DNA from: Maratus speciosus
Taxonomy: Eukaryota; Arthropoda; Arachnida; Araneae; Salticidae
Length of the DNA: 64,000 bases
Reading direction: 5' to 3'
Assembly (NCBI GenBank): GCA_963932465.1
Contig: OZ010787.1
Coordinates: forward strand, 11,281,284-11,345,283
This document shows positions 56,216 through 64,000 of the stretch, piece by piece (position 1 is the first letter of the stretch; every line of letters begins with the position of its first letter). The position numbers were made by a program, and so were the translations under genes. A model generated the notes under the pieces. The model was not told the origin of the DNA, did no database searches, and was given only the letters and a program-made list of their open reading frames with translations.

Positions 56216-59200
56216 GAACGACTCCACCCCAGTATATAGTGTTTTTTCCCCACAAGTGTACAGTCTCCCAGTGACGAGTATGATTGTAAATAATAAATCT
56301 ATCACTGCATTATGCGATTCTGGATCTGCGATAAATCTTTTGAGTAGTGCTATGCTAAATTTTTTTTTGGAGAGTAACGTAGAGGAATGTTGCACACCCA
56401 TTGTGACTGTAACTGGCGAGAAAATGAATCTAAATCAATGTGTGGTAGCAACGTTTAAAATTAATGATATTCTGTGCAGTGCTAAATTTTTTGTTGTCCC
56501 AGGGAAACTGGCGGATGAATTTTCTGCCATTTTAGGAATGCCTTTTTTAAAAAAGTACAGAGTTACCATTGATTGCTCAAATAATACTGTCAGTCTTAAA
56601 AGCTCTGAACAAACACAAGGTAAACAAACAACTGAAGACCAGGATCATTCCAAAGTTGAGGGAAATTCAGGTTGCCATAGTATTAGCACAGTAACCGAGG
56701 ATGTAGAAAAGTGTCAGAATAGTACCAAATTGTGTCAAAACTTTGTAAATAATGCTGTAAATAATTCTAGTAAATGTAATTGTAAATGTAAATGTAATAT
56801 AGCAAAAATGTGTACAAATTGTGGGAAATTTACTTGTGAGAACTACCAATGCAAAAGTGTAAACAAAGCTAATAGTGAACAAAAAGTAGCCTGTAGTAGT
56901 GGTATAGAGGCAGTTCAGGGTACCATAAGTAATGAGAAGGAAGAATTAGGTAATAGAGGGCAAAAGAAGTTACTAAATGAAAGTAATAGTGACTTGCAAA
57001 GGGAGAAAATCACCGAGGAAGTTGAGAGTACCATAGATAACCACAATATACCACAAACTACTCATGTTCACCAAGTAAACCTTATTTCGCAAGACACAGG
57101 TAGGGTACAGCAAGGAGGAGATGAAAAAAAACCTGATGCGGTGCAAATTGCTGATATTGAGGAGGATTTAAGTGATGACAATGAGAATAGTGAAAGTGAA
57201 AATAAAGTTAATGAAAATGAGAGTGATGACAAAACCATCATAGGTATAGCCGCATTATGTGATAAAATAACAATCCCTCCCCAAACTAAAATTTTGACAA
57301 ATGTTAAGTGTAGTAAAGAATTAAATGTAAGCGTAAATGATCCTATAATGTTAGAACCCCTTGCTAGGAGTTTGCATCAAGGCCTACTTATTTCCAGAAC
57401 CATTTGCACACAAGAGCATGGTTTATTTTTATCTTTTGCTAATTTTTCAGACAATATGATTCACTTAAATAAAGGAACGTTTGTAGCTAAAATTCTTAAA
57501 TGTACAGATAACTTAAATTTAACTCATGATGAATGTAATTTAACTTCAAGTAAATGTAATTCAACTCCAAATAAATGTAACTTAACCTGTAATGTAAATT
57601 TTGACACCCCAATAGCAGATTTTGATCACGCTGATTTAAAGTGGAGTTCAGAAATTAATTTGGATCACTTAACACCTCCTTTAAAAACTCAAATGCAAGA
57701 ATTCCTTGATGAAAATAAAGATGTGTTTGCAGCCTCTGTACTAGATTTACCTGGATGTGACACAATTCCCCATACTATAAACTTAACTTCTGACAAACCG
57801 GTTCGCTGCAAAGCTTATAGAGTTCCCTACAAACTGCGCCAGGAAATGGAGGATCAATTGAATATTTTGTTAGAAACTAATATTTTGTCACCTTCAATGT
57901 CGGAATTTGCCTCTCCTGTCACCTTAGTGGAAAAAGCAGATGGTAGTTATCGCCTAGCTGTCGATTTTCGAAAGCTTAACAAGAATTTGGTAAAAGATGC
58001 GTACCCTATTCCTAATATCACAGACTCTGTAGATTCTTTGTCAGGTGCTAAATATTTTTCAACTCTTGATCTCACGAGTGGGTTTTTTCAACAAGTTATT
58101 AGACCTGAGGACAAGCATAAGACATCCATTATAACACATAAAGGATTATTTGAGTGGTCCCGCAACTGCTTCGGTTTGGCGAATTCTGGAAATTCGTTCC
58201 AAAGACTTATGAATGCCATTTTTGGGGACCTAGGAAACTTGGGTATTTTGGTCTACATTGATGATATAGTGGTCTCGTCGAAAGACATTGAGTCTCACAT
58301 CAAGAAACTCAATCTTGTATTTGAAAGGCTTCGCCAACACAAACTAAAACTTAAACCTAGCAAATGTAAATTTTTAACAGATAAAATTCAATATCTTGGT
58401 TTTGAAATTCATGGTGGCAAAGTGTCTCCCATTAATAAAAATATTGAAATTATTGAAAAATTGCAACCTCCTACTACTCGTAAAGGTGTCAGATCTTTTA
58501 TCGGCACACTTTCTTTTTACAGGCGTTTTATCCCAGATTTTACTAAAAGAGCAATTAATTTAATAGATTTAACTAAAGAAACTGGGCCTTTTGTCTGGAA
58601 TGAGGCAGCCCAAAAGGAATTTGAGGATCTTAAGCAAGCGCTTATATCAAAACCATGTCTCACCTTGCCAGATTTTAACAAAGAATTCATTATATATACA
58701 GATGCAAGTAGTGAATCTCTAGGGGCAGTCCTTTCACAACTTGACGAGAACAAGATGATACACCCTGTTGCCTTTGCTAGCAGGAGACTCAAAGATGCTG
58801 AGGTAAGATATTCGGCCACTGAGAGGGAGCTTCTTGCTCTTGTCTGGGCCACTGCCCATTTTAAATGCTACCTTGCCAACACTCATTTCACCATTTATAC
58901 AGATCATGCACCACTAACTTTCATGTTAAAGATTCATGACCCGACGTCACGAATGGCAAAATGGATTTGTACTCTATCAGACTATAACTTTACTATAAGT
59001 TATGTCCGTGGTAAATGTAATAGTGTGGCAGACTTTTTATCCCGTTTTGTTAAGGTAGACGAGCCTACATGTGCAGTCAGCTGCAATTTCAATATTCAAG
59101 TTGCTAAAGAGACATCCTTTGAACCATACTCCAACCTTATGGAAAAAATTAGTGAATGCCAAAAAGCGGACAAGAAGTGTTGTGAGATTGTAAAGAAATT

Positions 59201-60080
59201 AGAGCAAGGTTTGGAAATTTCACCTAAATACATGAAGTTTTTTTTGAGAGATGATATCCTAGTATGTGAAGATACGAGAGATTCTTTAATTGTAAATAAT
59301 CCTATCAAATTAGTTGTTCCTAAAGCATTAATTTTACAAGTATTCACTCTAACACATGACTCTCTAGCTGCCTGTCATCAGGGGTTCCAAAAAACGATTG
59401 ACCGCATCCGTGAGCATTTTTACTGGCCGGGGATGTCGTCAGATGTCAAGCACCTAGTGGAATCATGTATTAGCTGCCAAGAAAAAAGAGCCCATAAGGC
59501 AAACCATCTTGCACCACTGCAACGTCTTCCCACCCCCCAATTCCCTCTTAATAAAGTACACTTAGATATAATTGGAGTCTTGCCACTGACCTTTTCTAGA
59601 AATAAGTATATAATTACCTACATTGACTCGTTTACAAAGTGGCCAGAAGCATATGCTGTCAGTTCGATCACATCTGATGTGATAGCAGACACTTTGGCTG
59701 ATTTCATATCGCGATATGGAGCACCGTGTTATATTACAACAGATAATGGTAAAAACTTAATATCAGAAGCGATTGAACATGTGTACAATATGTTTGGCAT
59801 AAAGCATATCAGAACAACTTCCTATCATGCTTCTAGCAATGGCCAGATCGAACGCCAAAATCGTATATTAAAAAATGCACTCTCTCATATTGTGAATGAA
59901 AATCAATCTGACTGGGATACTAAGCTTAAATTTGCCCTTCTTGCAATGCGTACTGCTGTACACTCTTCAACAAAACTTACTCCGGCAGCCGTAATGTATG
60001 GAAGAAACCTAAACCTTCCCTATAGTCTATTTTCACAACCACCTAGAATAAATTACAACGATGCACCATCTTTTTTGTGA
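56190..60080 (+). CDS. pol: pol: protease, reverse transcriptase, RNase H, integrase
   Basis: 1296 codons from the first ATG; the natural product is probably Gag-Pol entered by -1 frameshifting at 56163. Numbering from this ATG: aspartic protease active site DSG at 43-45 with LGMPF later. A long Asn/Glu- and Cys-rich linker follows (~135-500), with SKCNCKCKCN near 195 and a second Cys-Asn cluster near 440-475. Reverse transcriptase runs from ~536, with the YIDD motif at 689-692. RNase H has TDAS (D838), ERELLA (~878-885) and YTDHA (D905). The integrase zinc domain is H1056, H1063, C1093, C1096, with catalytic D1126, D1185, E1221 (35 residues between the last two). These activities copy element RNA and insert the DNA. 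The frame ends early at 60078 through a one-base shift at a T6 run; the remainder is in 60061-60927. Confidence 0.95.
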   Translation: MVGLIPQKPNDSTPVYSVFSPQVYSLPVTSMIVNNKSITALCDSGSAINLLSSAMLNFFLESNVEECCTPIVTVTGEKMNLNQCVVATFKINDILCSAKFFVVPGKLADEFSAILGMPFLKKYRVTIDCSNNTVSLKSSEQTQGKQTTEDQDHSKVEGNSGCHSISTVTEDVEKCQNSTKLCQNFVNNAVNNSSKCNCKCKCNIAKMCTNCGKFTCENYQCKSVNKANSEQKVACSSGIEAVQGTISNEKEELGNRGQKKLLNESNSDLQREKITEEVESTIDNHNIPQTTHVHQVNLISQDTGRVQQGGDEKKPDAVQIADIEEDLSDDNENSESENKVNENESDDKTIIGIAALCDKITIPPQTKILTNVKCSKELNVSVNDPIMLEPLARSLHQGLLISRTICTQEHGLFLSFANFSDNMIHLNKGTFVAKILKCTDNLNLTHDECNLTSSKCNSTPNKCNLTCNVNFDTPIADFDHADLKWSSEINLDHLTPPLKTQMQEFLDENKDVFAASVLDLPGCDTIPHTINLTSDKPVRCKAYRVPYKLRQEMEDQLNILLETNILSPSMSEFASPVTLVEKADGSYRLAVDFRKLNKNLVKDAYPIPNITDSVDSLSGAKYFSTLDLTSGFFQQVIRPEDKHKTSIITHKGLFEWSRNCFGLANSGNSFQRLMNAIFGDLGNLGILVYIDDIVVSSKDIESHIKKLNLVFERLRQHKLKLKPSKCKFLTDKIQYLGFEIHGGKVSPINKNIEIIEKLQPPTTRKGVRSFIGTLSFYRRFIPDFTKRAINLIDLTKETGPFVWNEAAQKEFEDLKQALISKPCLTLPDFNKEFIIYTDASSESLGAVLSQLDENKMIHPVAFASRRLKDAEVRYSATERELLALVWATAHFKCYLANTHFTIYTDHAPLTFMLKIHDPTSRMAKWICTLSDYNFTISYVRGKCNSVADFLSRFVKVDEPTCAVSCNFNIQVAKETSFEPYSNLMEKISECQKADKKCCEIVKKLEQGLEISPKYMKFFLRDDILVCEDTRDSLIVNNPIKLVVPKALILQVFTLTHDSLAACHQGFQKTIDRIREHFYWPGMSSDVKHLVESCISCQEKRAHKANHLAPLQRLPTPQFPLNKVHLDIIGVLPLTFSRNKYIITYIDSFTKWPEAYAVSSITSDVIADTLADFISRYGAPCYITTDNGKNLISEAIEHVYNMFGIKHIRTTSYHASSNGQIERQNRILKNALSHIVNENQSDWDTKLKFALLAMRTAVHSSTKLTPAAVMYGRNLNLPYSLFSQPPRINYNDAPSFL

Positions 60081-60927
60081 ACTCATAATCCCCGCCCTTC
60101 AAAAAGTGTATGCTGAAGTTCACAACAATCTTATTTCAGTAGCTGAGAAGCAAGAAAAGTACAGAGAGAAAACAGCAGTTTGTAAAAATCTAAAAGTGGG
60201 TGATCTTGTGTGGCTTTACACACCTAAAATTGAGCCAGGTCATACAAAAAAATTAAGTAAGTTAAATAATGGTCCTTTCACTATAATAGAGCAGTTAAAT
60301 GATGTTAATTTTAAAATCGCGCTAGTTGCTAACCCGAAAAATACTCAAGTTGTGCATATTGACAGGCTCACTTTATTCAAAAACAGAACGATTGCAGACC
60401 AAAACAATCCACAACAACAACAAACGACTAATGGGGATTCGATTCACAGTCCGCCCATCGATGAAACAGAACCGATTCAGATTAGCGAGCGAGCAACCCA
60501 CCCCCGCACTAGTAGACGTAGGAGATGCTATGCATGGGTACCGCCCCCTGTAGTGCAACGTAATGTGAGTGAAAGCACCAGGGAAATCGAAACTAATGAA
60601 AATAGAGGCAGTACTCCCGATGACGCACGTAGTGATCCAACGGAAATTGTTGCTCTTTCCCCGCAACCGCAGGAAGCTCCGGGAGGAGTAGAATCGCAAC
60701 CAGAGATTCCACCGGGAGGGGAATGTTTAGGTTGCTCACCAGATGCATCTAGCGTTGCTGAAAGGGTCAGGGACAAAATTGATCATCCAGATAGCAACAA
60801 TGCAGGGACGTCGGGTGATTCGATACGAACTGTCGCGAAATCGAAACGCGTCAGTCGATCCAGGTCGACTACACGAACCGAATATTCGTTTCGGGATAGA
60901 AGTGTTCGACCAGATTATAGGGAGTAA
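60061..60927 (+). CDS. pol: pol C-terminus: GPY/F module and basic tail, after a frame break
   Basis: Continues integrase one frame over (+1). The homology resumes around 60069-60080, where six T in a row suggest one extra base relative to an intact copy. The ATG at 60061 is not a real start. LKVGDLVWLYTPK followed by LNNGPFTIIEQLND (residues ~46-83) is the GPY/F module found at the integrase end of many Ty3/gypsy elements. A hydrophilic tail of ~190 residues rich in Pro, Thr, Ser, Glu and Arg ends in SRSRSTTRTE and DRSVRPDYRE, and may interact with DNA or chromatin. No chromodomain is recognised, and there is no transmembrane segment, so it is not env. Confidence 0.85.
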   Translation: MHHLFCELIIPALQKVYAEVHNNLISVAEKQEKYREKTAVCKNLKVGDLVWLYTPKIEPGHTKKLSKLNNGPFTIIEQLNDVNFKIALVANPKNTQVVHIDRLTLFKNRTIADQNNPQQQQTTNGDSIHSPPIDETEPIQISERATHPRTSRRRRCYAWVPPPVVQRNVSESTREIETNENRGSTPDDARSDPTEIVALSPQPQEAPGGVESQPEIPPGGECLGCSPDASSVAERVRDKIDHPDSNNAGTSGDSIRTVAKSKRVSRSRSTTRTEYSFRDRSVRPDYRE

Positions 60928-62754
60928 CGATTTTATTTGTTGTTGTTTTTTATGTTTTCTGTACATATATTTTAATTAATTTGTATTTATATGTGTTTTA
61001 ATCTGTTTTTAGGTAAATGTATTTAATTTAAAACTCAATATCGAAAATGTTGAAGCTTCAAAATGGGTTTGTTTTGATTTGTCGTCCGTAAATATTAGTA
61101 GCAGTTTTTGGAGCTTTATATGTCCTGTTTGAAAAAATTCTCATGTTTTGTGTTATATTATGGCCTGCATACCGTTCAGCACCAGTTTCTAAAAAGTTTT
61201 TAGCCAATTTTAGCCAAAATTTAAGCTAATTTTGGGGAGTTTGAAATTTTCAGGTGTGTTTTGAAAATTAGGTGCTGCAACTGAAGCGATATGTTTAAAT
61301 GTCTACTTACGTTTAGTTAAGTGTATTTTGTATTGTGTATCCAATATCTTTTACATAGATATCCTTTTTTTGTCTCTCTGAAATAAATAAATTTTTGGGG
61401 TATTTTGCAAAATTTTCGGAATGGTATTATGTTTATACTTCTCTGTGTTTTTGATGTGAGTTATCTACTGCCATACTAGTACACGCTCATGTTCTTTATG
61501 CTTTACATGTTTTATTTTCTTTAGCTGTAAATATGAGTAAATGTATAAATTCTCCTTATTTATTTTATTATTATTATTCTTTCCTGTTAATTTTTTTTTC
61601 TTCTTTGATTAAATTTGGTAGGCATGTTTATTGGATGATTGTAGACAATACATCACAATCCTTGCATTGTTTGTGTAGTTTATTTTTGCCTTTTTCTAAA
61701 TTTTTCTAAGCTATGGGTAGTGTATTCCTAGTAGTACAGAACTGCAGACATACACTGTTTGCACAAATGGTCTGTAAGTGCATTTGTAAATTTCAAGTTA
61801 AAACCCCACCCTTTGGACAATGAACTTTTTCACGATAGGGGTTACAAAAATTTTTTCACAGTACAAATTTTACACACCCTGTAATGTTATTAATGTTTTT
61901 CTATTTAAACATATGTATGTATATAATATCATGTTAATGCTGTAAGTTAGTTTCAATGATCTTTTTTTAGTTATGAATCAGATACTGTTATGTGTTTTGC
62001 AAAAGATTTGATTTTTTTTATGTGTATGCATCTGCATCTCCAGTCTGTGTCTAATTGATGTTTATGCATATGTGTAAGTACCGGTTGGCAGTCCTTCACA
62101 TATTTATTCCTCCATATTAATTTAGAGTTCTCTATTTTAGAAATTTTTTTAGGCTCAATTGCAGATGTAATGGGCAAGTATGGTCAGGTGTGGTGTTCAT
62201 TCAGTAAGAGTAGTAGTAGTACTAAAATGAGAGTTCACTGTCTACATGTTTAGGTCAAAAGTATAAACAGGTAAAATTATAGGTAAATATTATGTTGTGC
62301 AGATACTGGGTGCTAGTATGAAGGCTGGGATTGGAATTCAGCTGGCTGTAGATTACTGTTATGGCTTAATATTTAACTCCTTTTTTTTAGATTATTCAAC
62401 TTAAAGTTCCTGTCTATTAAAGAAGTGTTTAGGTAGTCGATTCATTGTAAGCAGCTCATATTGCGCATTCCGGACTGTGCAGAGTGGTGTGTCAGGTATG
62501 TCGTGCTTCGAGACTCTTCGAGTCACTGTTTGATTTGTTCGAGTATCAAGTGCTCATGTCGGTGATACCCCAGCATTGCAATGGACATACTTATATTTTC
62601 GCTTCTCCCATTTTTTTTATTATTTATTTAATATGCTTAATTAACTAACTTTGAGTGGGAAAATCGAGTTCTCCGCTGGGAGTTAAGTTTTCGTTTTTTT
62701 AAAAAAAAAAAAAAAAAAAATTTTTGGTGTTTCCAAAAAATTTTTTTGTTTTTC
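60928..62754 (+). other. 3' untranslated region of the retrotransposon
   Basis: About 1.8 kb of AT-rich sequence with no long frame on either strand and no env-like protein. It ends in a T7-A20 stretch (62695-62720). The length is unusual for a gypsy element without env. Confidence 0.6.
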
Positions 62755-62772
62755 TTTGAGATAGGGGAGCCA
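62755..62772 (+). promoter_or_regulatory. Possible polypurine tract before the 3' LTR
   Basis: tttgagataggggagcca ends directly at TGTTACAG, the LTR start. The purine run gagataggggag is short but correctly placed to prime plus-strand synthesis. Confidence 0.55.
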
Positions 62773-64000
62773 TGTTACAGTATATTTAAAAATATTCCAA
62801 TACCTAAATATTATCAAATTGTATGTATATACACCCCCTATATCCTTGTTAGAACCCTTAAAGTACAATGTTGTTCTGCGTATTTGTTTCATGTTTTGGG
62901 GCAGAGTAAAAAAAAAAAAAAAAAAAAAGAAGAAGAAAAAGAGAGAAAAGTGTTTCTCAGTACCAAACAAGGGAACGGAAATCTAACAGGTGCACCCGTG
63001 ACCATGGCAACCTCCTTTTATTAGTATAAAGTGAGCGCGGGAAAAACTCTGCGGATGCATTTTCCCACAATTTTGTGTTGCTTATCATCACAGCCTAAAA
63101 GCCTGCTTGGGTGGCCAACCATGTATATAAAATTTTATGAGCCTTTTAAGTGAAATGCTTGGTGCAATTTTATAACCCTCCTTTTAAAAGCTATTGTCAT
63201 ACAGACAATTTTGGAAATTTTTATGGGATACTGCCGTGAGAAAAGATAGTTTGCTTGGCGTTTAAAGATGGGTGGCCCATTAGAAAAAGTGTATAAGGTG
63301 GAAAGTGGATTACACCCCCTTTTAGATAAGTGGTTGAACCCTACCAGGTTAGCGAATAGGAGCGTCTGACGTCAGCAAGTAGTAGTGCACGTGTGAAATT
63401 TTATTACACGATACGGGGAAAAAGTTAGTTAAGGCAGGAGTTTTCCAAGAGTAAAGATGTGATATTTTTCTCTTAGTGAGTGGGGGTAGGGGGAAAGGAG
63501 GCTTTCTTTTAGCCCTCCCCCTGTCCAGTGGATAGTTCTTGTTAATTTTGAAATGAAAGGAAAGGATGAGAGTGCAGAATGAGTCTAGCTGCGAAAGAAA
63601 GAGGGCTTTTTTCTCTTGTTTATCCTGTGAAACGTAGTCCCTAAGAATCAAGTAACACGCCGTGCGAACTATTTTCTGATGGAGCAGTGTCCACTGAGTA
63701 CAACCACTAATACAGTGAGTCTGTTTGAAGACATGCAACAGTTTGGAGTCTCTTGTGTATAACATCGTGTTATTATGGTTTTCTATTGAAGAAAAGTTGC
63801 GCGAACGAATGCCGAACGCATGCTTCTTTCAAGTCATCGTGTCTTTCTGAGGACCGGTTGAGTTTACACCAAAAAAAAAATTACTAGTGTATAGTGGGGT
63901 CACCAGCAATAAATAAAAAAGAAGTGTTTGCGTAATCTTCAACGTACGTTGGACTAGAGAGTGGAGAGATCAATCGTCAGGAGATATTTTTGGACTCTAT
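62773..64000 (+). repeat. 3' LTR, incomplete at the window edge
   Basis: Begins TGTTACAGTA as the 5' LTR does and matches it up to a poly-A tract at ~62908-62927. Beyond this it has no partner upstream. It contains TATA-like boxes (tataaa 63025-63030; tatataa 63124-63130), a polyadenylation signal AATAAA at 63908-63913 and no coding. The frame 63349-63765 on the minus strand has no recognised motif. If all of this is LTR, the LTR exceeds 1.2 kb. Confidence 0.65.

Larger units (their letters stand above)
53839..64000 (+). mobile_element. Ty3/gypsy LTR retrotransposon, 3' end at or beyond the window edge
   Basis: Order on the + strand: 5' LTR start (TGTTACAGTA), leader, gag, pol with PR-RT-RNase H-IN, long 3' untranslated region, purine-rich stretch, and 3' LTR beginning with the same TGTTACAGTA at 62773. 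Integrase placed after RNase H identifies the Ty3/gypsy (Metaviridae) type. No env-like frame lies between pol and the 3' LTR. The first ~140 bp of the two LTRs differ at one base, so the insertion looks recent. The flanking target duplication at the 3' side lies outside the window. Confidence 0.93.

Noticed and set aside
60928..62754. Possible env gene downstream of pol
   Set aside because: No frame above ~70 codons, no signal peptide or membrane segments.
63349..63765. 138-codon minus-strand frame in the 3' LTR
   Set aside because: No domain recognised; it runs antisense through the LTR and has no partner in the 5' copy.

Overview
This is an AT-rich, gene-poor stretch of animal nuclear DNA built almost entirely from mobile elements and their remnants. 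I see no host gene, no tRNA or rRNA gene and no CRISPR array. The element mix (Ty3/gypsy retrotransposon, Penelope-like remnant, tRNA-derived SINEs, hAT, Tc1/mariner-pogo and TTAA-inserting DNA elements) fits an arthropod. The SINE body looks to me like a type common in spiders and other chelicerates. That is a judgement from memory, so the organism call is tentative.

Left flank, 1-23 kb. It opens with a tandem array of a ~290 bp unit carrying poly-G tracts (229-1610). Single non-autonomous DNA elements follow: a hAT-like nested pair (2338-3209), a TA-flanked 1.3 kb element (4038-5373), small TTAA-flanked elements (7461-7765, 8452-8654, 14796-15006), a mariner-like foldback (9766-10636), a TGCA-rich duplicated block (~11.9-13.2 kb), two SINEs (13.47-13.91 kb), a long inverted repeat (13944-15684), several minisatellites, and hAT or pogo MITEs up to 23.4 kb.

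Centre, 23,375-53,838. This is one giant imperfect palindrome. The left arm (23375-37408) and right arm (38170-53838) carry the same nested elements in mirror order around a ~760 bp spacer. They look about 98% identical in the stretches I compared by eye. The left arm has lost ~1.44 kb that the right arm keeps. Elements found in both arms include a GAGTGA-motif array, a pogo-like element, a TTAA-MITE family, a Penelope-like GIY-YIG remnant, two hAT elements, a mariner foldback carrying a TTAA-MITE, and a GC-rich hAT element with 8 bp target duplications. Two explanations remain open: a real inverted duplication, or two haplotypes joined head-to-head by the assembler.

Right flank, 53,839-64,000. 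A young Ty3/gypsy LTR retrotransposon on the + strand sits inside the pogo-like element that ends the right arm. It has gag with a CCHC knuckle, and pol in the order protease, reverse transcriptase, RNase H, integrase, GPY/F. The gag-pol junction carries a canonical U UUA AAC slippery heptamer directly before the gag stop, with a possible stem 7 nt downstream. Pol is therefore probably made by -1 ribosomal frameshifting. Two single-base frame breaks, each in a six-base homopolymer, interrupt gag and the end of pol and may be sequencing errors. The two LTR copies match for only their first ~150 bp, up to a poly-A tract, and the 3' LTR runs to or past the window edge.
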